Assembly (NCBI RefSeq): GCF_001767295.1
Contig: NZ_CP014944.1
Coordinates: 1,674,001-1,738,000 of the forward strand
Reading direction: 5' to 3'
Length of the DNA stretch: 64,000 nucleotides
DNA from: Colwellia sp. PAMC 20917
GTDB lineage: Bacteria > Pseudomonadota > Gammaproteobacteria > Enterobacterales > Alteromonadaceae
The notes below the pieces were generated by a model that saw only the letters and a list, made by a program, of their open reading frames with translations, did no database searches and was not told the origin of the DNA. A program made the translations under genes and the position numbers. This document shows positions 1 through 9,593 of the stretch, piece after piece (the first letter of the stretch is position 1; every line of letters begins with the position of its first letter).

Positions 1-1805
1 TGCGTTAATAAATTACCGACCCCCGATACCGTAATACCATTAACATCGGCTTGAGATTTTTGTTGTGCCTGCTGAGGTTTGACCAAACTTTGTGGGTCAA
101 GCTCCACCGGTGGTTTGTTTCTCTCGTCGTGATATTGCAAATGATTAATCACTTGCATCAAACGGGCATTACCTGAACCAATAGCTGCATATAAATCGTC
201 AATCGATTTTATATTAAAGCGCCTACTCGCTGACATTAAATCAGTCTCGGTTAAATCGATTTTAGATAATTCTGTCTCTAACTGTTCTTTACCTATGGCA
301 ATATGTTTGTCACGGTCGAGCAATCTAAAAAAATGTTGAATTTTTGACCGTGTTCTTGGTGCATGGGTATAATGCAGATTAGGGTTTAACCAATCACGAC
401 TTGGGTTAGGAGTTTTACTGGTTAACACTTCAACTTGATCGCCTGTTTTTAAGCGGTAAGTAAAAGGTACAATGCGTCCAGAGACCTTCGCGCCAATACA
501 ACAATGACCTACATTTGAATGAATATAGTAAGCAAAATCTAAAGGTGTAGAGCCAGCAGGTAAATCAATAACATCACCGTTAGGTGTAAATACATAAATA
601 CGGTCTTCAAAGACCTGACTACGTAATTCATCGAGTAAATCGCCACTTTCGCTGACGTCATCTTGCCATTGTAAAATTTTTCTTAGCCAGCTAACTTTTT
701 CATCAAAACCAGTTTTTTTATCTGTGTTTTTACTGCCAGTACTGCCTTCTTTATAACGCCAATGAGCCGCAACCCCCATTTCTGCATCATCGTGCATTTG
801 CTGAGTTCTTATTTGTACTTCTACTGATTTTCCCTCTGGGCCTAATACAACCGTATGAATCGATTGATAACCATTAGGTTTTGGTGTGGCAACATAATCA
901 TCAAATTCGTTAGGTAAATGCTGCCAACTGGTATGGACTATACCTAATGCGCCATAACAATCTTGAAGTTTATCAACAACAACCCTCACGGCTCTAACAT
1001 CAAAAAGTTGTTCAAAATCAAGCGATTTTTGCTGCATTTTTTTCCAAATGCTAAAAATATGCTTGGGCCGACCATATACTTCACCGGCAATATTTAAATC
1101 ATTTAATTGCCCACTAAGATTACTCACAAAATTAGCCATATATTGTTCACGGTCTAAGCGTTTTTCATCTAATTGTTGCGCTATATTTTTGTACACCTTG
1201 GGATGAAGGTAGCGAAAGGAAATATCTTCAAGCTCCCACTTTAGTTGACCAATGCCTAATCTATTCGCGAGTGGTGCATAGATATTGGCGGTTTCTTTGG
1301 CAGCTAAAACTCGCGTTTCTTCATCGGCATTTTTTACCAGCCTTAAGTAACAGACTCGCTCAGCAAGTTTAATAACGACCGCACGAACATCGTCAACCAT
1401 GGCAACTAACATCTTACGAATATTATCAACTTGATTGGCTGACACTTGATTAGATTGGCCTTGCTGTAATGTCTTTATCGCTTGCATTTGGCTAACGCCA
1501 TTACATAAATTAAGAATTTTCTTAGAGAAATTTTCTTCTATATATTCTAATGATATGCATTGGTATTCATATAGCGGTAGCAAAAATGCAGCACATAAAG
1601 AATCGCGATCTAAATTCAAACTGGCAAGGATCTCAACCATCTCTAAAGACTTAGTCTGGCATTCTTGCTGGTCAACATAAAAATCACTGACTTGCTGCCA
1701 AAGCTTTTCAAGTGCTTGATTTTTTTGTTCACTAAGCTCCAATGAACTTAACCATTGCTCAAAATTTATTTCCGATATTTGATGAGATTTACGTACCGAA
1801 ACCAT
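1..1805 (-). CDS. relA: RelA (p)ppGpp synthetase, 3' end cut by window edge
   Basis: Makes (p)ppGpp from ATP and GTP/GDP on stalled ribosomes (stringent response). About 601 N-terminal residues are present, beginning MVSVRKSHQ. The degenerate hydrolase domain has FLLPLYEY where SpoT/Rsh enzymes carry the HD-type metal site, so it should be synthetase-only. The synthetase domain follows (YGRPKHIFSIWKKM, KPNGYQSIHTVV), then a TGS domain (VFTPNGDVIDLPAGSTPLDF). The C-terminal ACT/regulatory part lies off the left edge. It sits 38 bases downstream of rlmD on the same strand, an order usual in gammaproteobacteria next to barA. The identification is firm; only the C-terminus is unseen. Confidence 0.95.
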   Translation of the reverse strand, partial: MVSVRKSHQISEINFEQWLSSLELSEQKNQALEKLWQQVSDFYVDQQECQTKSLEMVEILASLNLDRDSLCAAFLLPLYEYQCISLEYIEENFSKKILNLCNGVSQMQAIKTLQQGQSNQVSANQVDNIRKMLVAMVDDVRAVVIKLAERVCYLRLVKNADEETRVLAAKETANIYAPLANRLGIGQLKWELEDISFRYLHPKVYKNIAQQLDEKRLDREQYMANFVSNLSGQLNDLNIAGEVYGRPKHIFSIWKKMQQKSLDFEQLFDVRAVRVVVDKLQDCYGALGIVHTSWQHLPNEFDDYVATPKPNGYQSIHTVVLGPEGKSVEVQIRTQQMHDDAEMGVAAHWRYKEGSTGSKNTDKKTGFDEKVSWLRKILQWQDDVSESGDLLDELRSQVFEDRIYVFTPNGDVIDLPAGSTPLDFAYYIHSNVGHCCIGAKVSGRIVPFTYRLKTGDQVEVLTSKTPNPSRDWLNPNLHYTHAPRTRSKIQHFFRLLDRDKHIAIGKEQLETELSKIDLTETDLMSASRRFNIKSIDDLYAAIGSGNARLMQVINHLQYHDERNKPPVELDPQSLVKPQQAQQKSQADVNGITVSGVGNLLT

Positions 1806-1843
1806 AAAAATAACCTGCTAAATTTTAGAAAAAAAATAAATGC

Positions 1844-3166
1844 CTACTTCACAAACAATACCATAGTCTCAATATGCTTTGTTTGAGAAAACATATCCAT
1901 TAAGGATATTTTTTCAATACGATAACCCTGTGCTAGCAATAATTCACTATCTTTGGCTAAGGTTGCCGGATCACAACTGACATATAACACGCTATTAATA
2001 TTTAAATGTACTAATTGTTGTAACGCTTGATAAGCGCCAGCACGGGCGGGATCTAATAGCAGCTTAGTATATTTTTTATTTGCCCAAGTTTCCTCTTTCC
2101 AGTGACTATTTAAGTCAGCTTGATAAAACTCACAATTACTTAAACTATTTTGCAAAGCGTTTTTCTGCGCGTTGCTGACCATAAGTTCAACACCTTCAAT
2201 ACCGACAACTTGCGCAACTTTTTTAGCTATTGGTAAGCTAAAATTACCTAAACCACAAAATAAATCTAAAACAATATCTTGCTCGGTCAAGTTTAACCAT
2301 TGAATGGCTTGATTTATCATGCTTTTATTAACTTGGTGGTTAACCTGAATAAAGTTGTCGCTACTAAAAGAAATAACAATATTGTCAGCTAAACTATAGT
2401 GCAAACTAGTTAAAGTCGCTTTATCGAGCGTTACGACCTCTTTACCTAAATCAAAGAGAATATCACAAGAAAAATCATCACTGAATGCTTGCCAGTGACT
2501 TTTATCTTGCTTGGTCAGCGGCTCTAACTGGCGCACGACTACCGTCACTTTTTCTGTGGCAATAACTTCAATATGACCAATAGCATTTTTACCTGATAAT
2601 TTTTTTAGTAATGCTCTTAAGGGTAAAAAAATATTATTTACCGGCTCGACGAGTACAGGGCAACTTTTAATATTAATCAGCTGATTGCTGCCCCTCTGTC
2701 TAAAACCAATAATGGCTTGGCCTGCTTTATTATATTGCACACCAATACGTGCCTTGCGGCGATAATGCCAAGGCTGGCTGACGATAGGCGCTTGCCAAGG
2801 AAGTGACTGTTCGTGGTTGCTTCGCGAAAATAAATCACTGACCTTCTGCTGCTTAAAATCAAGCTGAGTACTAATGGCTAAATGCTGTAAATCACAGCCA
2901 CCACAACTGAGAAAGTGCTGGCACTTAGCGGCAATACGTTGTTTATTAGCAACGGATACGTCAATTAACTTGCCACGACTATATTTGTTTTTTTGTTCAA
3001 TAACCTTCACTTTTACAACTTCATCAGGTAAAGCACCATCAATAAATATAGGTTTTTTATTGTGTAAACCTACGCCACAGCCGTTAATATCAAGACGAGT
3101 AACCTTGATGCTAACTTCTTGACCTAGTTCTTGTTTTTTAGCTGTTGCTTTAAAAAAATTCGCCAT
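1844..3166 (-). CDS. rlmD: 23S rRNA (uracil-1939-C5)-methyltransferase RlmD
   Basis: SAM-dependent enzyme that makes m5U1939 in 23S rRNA. 440 residues, normal for RlmD/RumA. An N-terminal TRAM domain (about 15-75) is followed by the iron-sulfur cysteine cluster (CQHFLSCGGC, with a later SCPVL cysteine). The C-terminal Rossmann methyltransferase has LDLFCGLGNFSLP for SAM binding, LLLDPARAGA, and the catalytic nucleophile Cys398 in YVSCDPATL. It is divergent from barA across a 96-base gap and probably co-transcribed with relA downstream. Nothing unusual seen. Confidence 0.95.
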   Translation of the reverse strand: MANFFKATAKKQELGQEVSIKVTRLDINGCGVGLHNKKPIFIDGALPDEVVKVKVIEQKNKYSRGKLIDVSVANKQRIAAKCQHFLSCGGCDLQHLAISTQLDFKQQKVSDLFSRSNHEQSLPWQAPIVSQPWHYRRKARIGVQYNKAGQAIIGFRQRGSNQLINIKSCPVLVEPVNNIFLPLRALLKKLSGKNAIGHIEVIATEKVTVVVRQLEPLTKQDKSHWQAFSDDFSCDILFDLGKEVVTLDKATLTSLHYSLADNIVISFSSDNFIQVNHQVNKSMINQAIQWLNLTEQDIVLDLFCGLGNFSLPIAKKVAQVVGIEGVELMVSNAQKNALQNSLSNCEFYQADLNSHWKEETWANKKYTKLLLDPARAGAYQALQQLVHLNINSVLYVSCDPATLAKDSELLLAQGYRIEKISLMDMFSQTKHIETMVLFVK

Positions 3167-3262
3167 AACGAAATATACCTGTTAAGTGCTATAAATTTAT
3201 ATGACGATATGCCATGATAAGGTTATTCAATGTCATGATTTTACACTAAAGTTCAGCAGATA

Positions 3263-6088
3263 ATGCATAAAATAAGTCTGAAAGATTGGGTAATTTTACT
3301 TACCATAGTGCCAACCACGTTAATCGCTTTCTCGATAGCTAGCTATTTTTCATATAGCCGTTATGACGAATTAAATACTTTTTTAACGCAGCGCTCTCAA
3401 AGTATTATTGAACCCCTAGCAATTGCTAGCTCTTTAGGTATGTTAAACAAAGATCGTATTCAACTGCGTAATTTGATGAATTTCACCCATCGCAGTCAAT
3501 CATCAATTATCAAAAGTATTGCTGTTTTTACTAAAGATAACCAAGTTTTTGTCACCAGCTCTTACCACGGTGACGCCAATTTATTACGTCTAAAAGCAGG
3601 GCAAGTTATTCCCAACAGCACTATTTTCTCTAAAAATGGTGATGACTTTATTTTTCATAGTCCTATTATTAATGAAACCTTGATAAATGAGGCAACTCGC
3701 TCAATGTCTCAAGACAATATTGGCTATATTGCTATGCAGATTGACAGCAGCAATATACGTTTAAAACAACAAGACCAGATGCTATTTTCTTTTCTCATTG
3801 TCTTGCTTGGTAGTGCTTTTAGTGCCTTTTTCTCTTATCGATTAATTAAAAACTTTACGCGTCCAATCGGTGCAATGGTACTTGCCGTTGATCGTATTAG
3901 AGAAGGAAAGCTAGATAGTCGGGTCACAGGACAGTTGATTGGTGAATTAAACTTTTTGAAAAATGGTGTCAATGCGATGGCACAATCATTAGGTGATTAC
4001 CAAGAAGAAATGCAAGGCAGCATAGATCAAGCCACGACCGATTTACGAGAAAGTTTAGAACAATTTGAAATACAAAACGTTGAACTTGATATCGCTAAAC
4101 GAAAAGCACAAGAAGCGAATAAAGTTAAATCAGAATTTTTAGCCAATATGAGTCACGAACTGCGCACACCACTTAATGGTGTTATTGGTTTTACTCGCCA
4201 GGTATTAAAGACACCGCTGACAATTACCCAGCGCGATTATTTACAAACCATAGAGCGCTCCTCGGCTAACTTGTTAGCTATTATTAATGATATTTTAGAT
4301 TTTTCGAAGTTAGACGCTGGAAAAATGGTTATCGAAAACATTCCTTTCTCGATGCGAGAAACGGTCGAGGAAACATTAACATTACTTGCGCCAACATCTC
4401 ACAAAAAAAATATTGAGTTATCTTTACGTGTTAATCCGCAATTACCTGATGCTCTCATTGGTGATGCCATGCGAATTAAGCAGGTCTTGATCAACCTGAC
4501 CAGCAACGCCATGAAATTTACTGACAAAGGCTCTGTTGATATTGATGTCGACAGCGAGCGTATTGAAAATAATATTGCGGTTTTAAAAGTAACCATTAAA
4601 GATACCGGTATTGGTATGAGCCATGAGCAACAGAAAACTATTTTTGAGGCTTTTGGTCAAGCGGATAAAAGTGTTACGCGGCTTTATGGTGGTACAGGAT
4701 TAGGCTTAGTTATTTCTCAACGCTTAGTCACTGAAATGAATGGCAATATGGGTTTTTCTACCGAGCAAGGTCAAGGTTCAACATTTTGGTTTACTTTTCG
4801 TTGTGAAGTAAATCCTATCTCTATTGATAATATTTTTGATAATCATGAGTTAGCCGGTAAAAGTGTTCTTTATTTTGAACCTCATACGCATAGCCGTATT
4901 GCGACCAGCGAAATTCTTACCGATTGGAACTTGGCTGTTCATCCGGTTCAAAACTTAGTACAAGTTAACGATCTATTAAATCAAAAGGTGCATTTTGATT
5001 TTGCTCTAATAAGTCATGATATAACGCCCACAGCATTAGTTGAGCTAAAAGAACTTATCGTCACACTCTCAAAAAACGTGACTCAAATTCATTTAGCAAT
5101 TAACAGTAACTCCCCTAATTTACAGGAAGCATTGATCGCTTGTGGAGCGAAAAGCTGTTTAAGTAAACCCATTACGCCAGAGCGATTAAATAAGGTACTG
5201 TTACCGCGAAATCACCTGCTAGATATCGTAAGATCAACGTCAGAAGACAATAAAATTCCAGTTAAAATTTTGGCGGTTGACGACAATGAAGCCAATTTAA
5301 AGCTTATTAATGAACTTTTACTCGAACAAGTCAATGAGGTTACTACTGCCGTAAATGGCCAAGAAGCGGTAGATATTTGTAAACATGAAAAATTTGCAAT
5401 GATATTCATGGATATTCAAATGCCGATAATGGATGGCATCTCCGCCCTAAAAAGCATTAAAGCAATCACTTTTAATGACAATACTCCCGTTATCGCAGTA
5501 ACCGCCCATGCCCTTAAAGAAGAAAAAGATAAACTGTTGAAACTGGGCTTTGACTCTTATATGACTAAGCCTATTGACGAAGCTATGTTACGCCACTGTA
5601 TTTATGAATATTGTGATTTAACACAGCCACAAAATATTAAAACAATGAAAAATAAAAATATCGATAACACAGATTTAGATCAGCAAGTTTTTGATGCTAA
5701 CAACGCAACCATTATGCACCGACGAAACCATCAAGTAATTGACTGGCCTTTAGCATTAAAACGAGCAGGCAATAAAGAAGAACTTGCCAAAGAGATGTTT
5801 AAAGGTTTAGTGCAAAGTCTGCCTGAAACAAAACTGAATATTTCTGAAGCATTGACCTCGCAAGATGTTGAGCAATTAAAAGTACTTATTCATAAGCTTA
5901 ACGGCGCTTGTTGTTACTCGGGTGTGCCCAGCCTAGGACGTGTTGTTCATCAGATAGAAACAGAACTGAAAAGTGGTGTCACTATCGATGACTTAGAGCC
6001 TGAATTTTTTGAATTCTTTGAACACATTGATAATGTCATCAATCAAGCACCAGAAGTTTTTAATAAAAAGCCTAACACTGAGCACTAA
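3263..6088 (+). CDS. barA: Hybrid sensor histidine kinase BarA (GacS type)
   Basis: Membrane sensor of the BarA/UvrY (GacS/GacA) system that controls Csr small RNAs and carbon metabolism. 941 residues. Order: N-terminal membrane segment (about 10-30), periplasmic sensor, second membrane segment (about 172-192), HAMP, HisKA with phospho-acceptor His298 in MSHELRTPLNG, HATPase (GTGLGLVIS), a receiver-like region without an obvious full motif, a true receiver with Asp717 in FMDIQMPIMDG, and an HPt domain with His877 in LIHKLNGACCYSG. The sequence tracks E. coli BarA throughout, including IIEPLA in the sensor. Starts at an ATG 96 bases from divergent rlmD. Confidence 0.95.
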   Translation: MHKISLKDWVILLTIVPTTLIAFSIASYFSYSRYDELNTFLTQRSQSIIEPLAIASSLGMLNKDRIQLRNLMNFTHRSQSSIIKSIAVFTKDNQVFVTSSYHGDANLLRLKAGQVIPNSTIFSKNGDDFIFHSPIINETLINEATRSMSQDNIGYIAMQIDSSNIRLKQQDQMLFSFLIVLLGSAFSAFFSYRLIKNFTRPIGAMVLAVDRIREGKLDSRVTGQLIGELNFLKNGVNAMAQSLGDYQEEMQGSIDQATTDLRESLEQFEIQNVELDIAKRKAQEANKVKSEFLANMSHELRTPLNGVIGFTRQVLKTPLTITQRDYLQTIERSSANLLAIINDILDFSKLDAGKMVIENIPFSMRETVEETLTLLAPTSHKKNIELSLRVNPQLPDALIGDAMRIKQVLINLTSNAMKFTDKGSVDIDVDSERIENNIAVLKVTIKDTGIGMSHEQQKTIFEAFGQADKSVTRLYGGTGLGLVISQRLVTEMNGNMGFSTEQGQGSTFWFTFRCEVNPISIDNIFDNHELAGKSVLYFEPHTHSRIATSEILTDWNLAVHPVQNLVQVNDLLNQKVHFDFALISHDITPTALVELKELIVTLSKNVTQIHLAINSNSPNLQEALIACGAKSCLSKPITPERLNKVLLPRNHLLDIVRSTSEDNKIPVKILAVDDNEANLKLINELLLEQVNEVTTAVNGQEAVDICKHEKFAMIFMDIQMPIMDGISALKSIKAITFNDNTPVIAVTAHALKEEKDKLLKLGFDSYMTKPIDEAMLRHCIYEYCDLTQPQNIKTMKNKNIDNTDLDQQVFDANNATIMHRRNHQVIDWPLALKRAGNKEELAKEMFKGLVQSLPETKLNISEALTSQDVEQLKVLIHKLNGACCYSGVPSLGRVVHQIETELKSGVTIDDLEPEFFEFFEHIDNVINQAPEVFNKKPNTEH

Positions 6089-6159
6089 TAATTATTTGAT
6101 AATACTTTAGCTTTAAAAAACAAGTGACACCGCTAAGCTTATAGGCTCAATGACTTACT

Positions 6160-6213
6160 TAAGATTAAATATAGGCGTTAGTGCTTAGGTAAAGGTGACT
6201 AGGTTTAATCTTA
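6160..6213. repeat. 10-bp inverted repeat between convergent genes
   Basis: Perfect arms taagattaaa and tttaatctta separated by 34 bases, lying between the convergent ends of barA and the thioredoxin-like gene. It could be a weak bidirectional transcription end, but there is no GC-rich stem or U-tract, so the role is open. Confidence 0.35.
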
Positions 6214-6245
6214 TGGCAAGACCTAAAATCGATACGATTCAAAGG

Positions 6246-6734
6246 CTAATCAAGTAACAGCTGATTAATATCGGCAACTAAACTAGTACTGGGCCTTTCA
6301 ATAATTCGCCCCAGCTCTTCGGTTTTACTTTCATCTCGATAAACAACGATAGTTGGCGTGAATTTGACATTATTTTCTTTGGCTAATTGCTGAGGGTCTT
6401 CTTTTTGGTAATCAAGTGCAATAAGTGTGGCACTAATTTGCTTATTGCCTTGCAGTAATTTAAGTAGTTTAGGCACTTCACGTTCACTGTCATGACACCA
6501 AGTCGCAAAATAAATGTCTATTTTTAATGATTCAGGCCACTGCGCAACAATTTCTTTTTCTTGCTCAGTAATTAAAGACTCATTGAAGTTTTTATTAAAA
6601 GCACTAAAGTCACTCAACAAGCTAGCTTCACTGATCACACCTAAGGCAAAGCCATTATTATCCTCCGCGTGAACTGATAATGACAATAGATGGCAAAAAG
6701 CTATAGTGAATACTGCGAGTAAGACTTTTATCAT
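6246..6734 (-). CDS. Periplasmic thioredoxin-fold protein with a single active-site cysteine
   Basis: 162 residues with an N-terminal signal peptide (hydrophobic about 4-22, cleavage probably after VHA). The thioredoxin-like domain has YFATWCHDSEREVP at the usual active-site position: Cys80 is present but the second cysteine of CxxC is Ser83 (CHDS). TPTIVVYRD supplies the cis-proline loop. A monothiol site suggests thiol binding, glutathionylation-type chemistry or a chaperone rather than dithiol oxidation; that is inference. Monocistronic, convergent with barA. Specific function unknown. Confidence 0.75.
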   Translation of the reverse strand: MIKVLLAVFTIAFCHLLSLSVHAEDNNGFALGVISEASLLSDFSAFNKNFNESLITEQEKEIVAQWPESLKIDIYFATWCHDSEREVPKLLKLLQGNKQISATLIALDYQKEDPQQLAKENNVKFTPTIVVYRDESKTEELGRIIERPSTSLVADINQLLLD

Positions 6735-6808
6735 TGCGACTCTACTTATGTTATATCCGTGCTACTGCAACCTAGCTGTTTAGCAATTTTTTAGTAGCAC
6801 GGTAATGT

Positions 6809-7960
6809 TTAATGTTTTTTTAATTCGTTAGCTTTTAATAACATGACTTTGCTTTCTTGTAAAAAGATATCGGCATAATCACCAAACCAATCGGAGACTT
6901 GGTTAAACATGGTAACAAAAGCATCTTTATCACCCATTTCAACATCTTCTAACAACTCTAGAAACCGATAAGCGAAACGTTTCATCATCGCGACATTATC
7001 TTGATTTGAAAAAATGATATCAGTATAAAGCACAGGATCTTGAGCAAATAAACGACCCACCATAATTAACTCTAAACGATAAATCGGCGAACTCATTTCA
7101 ACAAGTTGAGAAATGTCAGCCCCTTCAGTCATTAAGTGATAACCGTAGGCTATTGTTGAAAAATGTCTCATAACTTGAACCATAGACATTGCTTGATCGT
7201 GCGCCGACGCATCGACGGGATAAATCTTTGCTCCCCAAACCTGAAATTGTTTCAGCAACCAATTATATTGCTCGGGTAAACGCCCTTCGCAAGTAATAAT
7301 TGTTTGTTTGATTAACCCTGACACATCAGGTCCAAACATTGGGTGTAAACCAACAACCGGTCCTTGATGAACTTTCATCATTTCATAAAGTGGCATTTCT
7401 TTTACGCTAGTCACATCAGCTAAAATGCATGTTTTGGGTAAACGAGAAAGCTTCTGAATAATCATTGATGTTAAGCGAATAGGTACAGCAACAATAACGA
7501 CACCGGCTTGGGCAAGGATATTGTCACTATTTGGCCAGTCATCTTGTTCAAGAACGGCTACCTGATAGCCAGAGCGCTCAAATAAATCAACAAACACTTT
7601 ACCTAACTGTCCGTTACCACCGATAACAACTATTTTGCCACTCTCTGTATTGACACATTGATAGCCACTCGCATCTTGACTGATGTAAGAATCACTCATT
7701 AGCCGTCTTAAAATATCTTCAATTAATTCTGGAGACACGCCTGCCTCCATCGCCTGTTGACGCCGCATCGTCAGTAATTGAGCTTCTCGGTCAGGTGCAT
7801 AAATTGGCATGCCAACTCGGCTTTTTAGCTCACCTACTTTAGTGGTCACTCTGCGGCGCTTGGCTAATAGCTCGACTAATTGAGTATCTATCTCATCAAT
7901 TTCATTTCTCAATGCGGTTAACTGAGGAGCTATACTTTTCTTATCCATTAATTTACTCAT
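6809..7960 (-). CDS. tyrA: Bifunctional chorismate mutase / prephenate dehydrogenase
   Basis: T-protein of tyrosine synthesis: chorismate to prephenate, then NAD-dependent oxidation to 4-hydroxyphenylpyruvate. 383 residues. Chorismate mutase (AroQ) domain about 10-100, with LRNEIDEIDTQLVELLAKRR and MPIYAPDREAQLL; dehydrogenase domain from about 108 (KIVVIGGNGQLGKVFVDLF nucleotide-binding loop, GLHPMFGPDV catalytic region). It lies 31 bases after the DAHP synthase gene on the same strand, the aroF-tyrA arrangement of E. coli, so both probably respond to the TyrR-type box upstream of aroF. Confidence 0.96.
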   Translation of the reverse strand: MSKLMDKKSIAPQLTALRNEIDEIDTQLVELLAKRRRVTTKVGELKSRVGMPIYAPDREAQLLTMRRQQAMEAGVSPELIEDILRRLMSDSYISQDASGYQCVNTESGKIVVIGGNGQLGKVFVDLFERSGYQVAVLEQDDWPNSDNILAQAGVVIVAVPIRLTSMIIQKLSRLPKTCILADVTSVKEMPLYEMMKVHQGPVVGLHPMFGPDVSGLIKQTIITCEGRLPEQYNWLLKQFQVWGAKIYPVDASAHDQAMSMVQVMRHFSTIAYGYHLMTEGADISQLVEMSSPIYRLELIMVGRLFAQDPVLYTDIIFSNQDNVAMMKRFAYRFLELLEDVEMGDKDAFVTMFNQVSDWFGDYADIFLQESKVMLLKANELKKH

Positions 7961-7991
7961 TTACGTTTCGCGTACTCGCCTTTATATCGAT

Positions 7992-9113
7992 TTAAGATAA
8001 ACGCTTCTTTAAAACATCATTAAGTTTATCGGTCGCATTTGCTAATAAAAGTGCCGTATCATTAAAATCAATACATGCATCAGTAACTGAAACACCATAC
8101 TTTAATGACTCTTTCGGGCCATTAGAACTTTGGTTGCCTGCATTTATATGACTTTCTAACATTATACCAATAATTGATTTATTACCTTCAATAATTTGGT
8201 CAAATACATTTTCTGCCACCAATGGCTGGCGACGGTAATCTTTATTTGAATTACCGTGCGAACAATCGATCACAATACCAGGCTCTAAACCTTGTACATT
8301 CAATTCTTTCTCACATAACGCAACATTAGCAGCATCATAGTTAGGTTTTTTACCACCACGTAAAATAACATGACCATCAGGGTTTCCAGAAGTTTTAATC
8401 AATGATACTTGTCCTTGACGGTTTATTCCCATAAAGCGATGTGAAGACGCTGCTGACTGCAAAGCATTAATAGCTACATCTAGGCTACCATTGGTGCCAT
8501 TTTTAAAACCAATAGGCATAGAAAGACCTGACGCCATTTCTCTATGTGTTTGCGATTCAGTTGTTCTGGCGCCAATCGCCGACCAGCTAAAAAGTTCAGC
8601 CAAGTATTGTGGGCTAATGGGATCAAGCGCTTCGGTGGCTAATGGCAAACCTAAATCTGTTAAGTAAATCAATAATTCTCGAGCTTTACGCAAACCCGTT
8701 TCAACATCAAAGGTACCATCCATATGAGGATCGTTTATTAAACCTTTCCATCCAACGGTCGTGCGAGGCTTTTCAAAGTAAACACGCATAACAATATAAA
8801 GGCTGTCTTGATGCTTATCATGTAAAGCTTTTAACTTTTGGGCATATTCTTTAGCGGCATCGAGATCATGCACAGAACAAGGGCCTGAAATAACGAGTAA
8901 GCGATGGTCTTTTTTATGAATAATGTCAGCGATCACCTTGCGGGCAGCTTTAACAAAATTACGTCCACTTTCTGACAAGGGGAGTTCATCTCTTAATTGA
9001 TCAGGCGTTATTAATACATCTTCTGAATTGACATGAATATCGTTAAGGGTTTTTACGTGCGGACCTTTACTAGGTTGAGCGTTCGGTAATGAGTTAGACA
9101 TTGTATTTTCCAT
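7992..9113 (-). CDS. aroF: Class I 3-deoxy-7-phosphoheptulonate synthase
   Basis: First step of the shikimate pathway: phosphoenolpyruvate plus erythrose 4-phosphate. 373 residues of the AroF/G/H family, with VISGPCSVHD, MRVYFEKPRTTVGWKGLI, IGARTTESQTHREMASGL and the C-terminal IDCSHGNSNKD metal site. Linkage to tyrA suggests the tyrosine-sensitive AroF isozyme, but feedback specificity cannot be read here. Two start codons are possible: the upstream ATG used here and an ATG four codons later that has GGAAA six bases before it. A TyrR-like box lies about 126 bases upstream. Confidence 0.93.
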   Translation of the reverse strand: MENTMSNSLPNAQPSKGPHVKTLNDIHVNSEDVLITPDQLRDELPLSESGRNFVKAARKVIADIIHKKDHRLLVISGPCSVHDLDAAKEYAQKLKALHDKHQDSLYIVMRVYFEKPRTTVGWKGLINDPHMDGTFDVETGLRKARELLIYLTDLGLPLATEALDPISPQYLAELFSWSAIGARTTESQTHREMASGLSMPIGFKNGTNGSLDVAINALQSAASSHRFMGINRQGQVSLIKTSGNPDGHVILRGGKKPNYDAANVALCEKELNVQGLEPGIVIDCSHGNSNKDYRRQPLVAENVFDQIIEGNKSIIGIMLESHINAGNQSSNGPKESLKYGVSVTDACIDFNDTALLLANATDKLNDVLKKRLS

Positions 9114-9238
9114 TTATCGCAAGATTGTTTATTAAAGTAAATATAGAACAAAAGAACTAAGTGTGACTTAGCAAAAGAAGGGTTAGTAATAATATCGATG
9201 TTGTTGGCTTTTCATAATAGTTCCGCTAATCTCTATAT

Positions 9239-9256
9239 CGTAAAGAATTATTTACT
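9239..9256 (-). promoter_or_regulatory. Putative TyrR box upstream of aroF-tyrA
   Basis: The sequence cGTAAAgaattaTTTACt matches the symmetrical core of the TyrR consensus TGTAAA-N6-TTTACA, missing only the outermost pair. It lies about 126 bases before the aroF start, in an operon that TyrR represses in E. coli. No convincing -35/-10 pair could be assigned around it. Confidence 0.6.
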
Positions 9257-9339
9257 CTATTTGTACACAATATCTTACAGGGGTTTTTTTTGAAGGTACA
9301 GTAGTTTTAGTGTTTTTATTCTAGGTTATGTTCAGGGTA

Positions 9340-9540
9340 AAAGGTATAACGTGGTTCCGTGACTACATGGACATAGGATGTATAGTAACGCAGCAGCAGT
9401 ACCGATATGGCAAAGAAGGTAGTCACGACTACAGCTATTTAGCATGCAGAGGGAAGTGTCTAAGCATAAGTCGAGCATAGCCTATCGCAGCATGCTCTAT
9501 TTACGCCATTAGTGCAGGTATTCGAGCCATTTCCCCGCCA
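9340..9540. other. Noncoding stretch with nested inverted repeats
   Basis: Part of a 480-base gene-free region between aroF and acs. It holds perfect 9-bp arms cgtgactac (9358-9366) and gtagtcacg (9419-9427) around a 52-base interior, then gagcat/atgctc (9473-9478 and 9492-9497) and agcatgc/gcatgct (9441-9447 and 9490-9496). Base composition is visibly higher in GC than flanking intergenic DNA. No credible ORF. It looks like a structured intergenic repeat unit or the remnant of a small non-autonomous element; copy number elsewhere cannot be seen. Confidence 0.45.
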
Positions 9541-9551
9541 ATAAAAACATT

Positions 9552-9577
9552 AAAAGCGCCCTAAGGCGCTTTTAATT
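9552..9577 (-). terminator. Rho-independent terminator after acs
   Basis: Hairpin aaaagcgcc / ggcgctttt with a two- or three-base loop and flanking A/T runs, 17 bases past the acs stop. Reading on the minus strand it ends in a U-rich tract. Confidence 0.75.
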
Positions 9578-9593
9578 AAGTGCTCGTTAGTGA

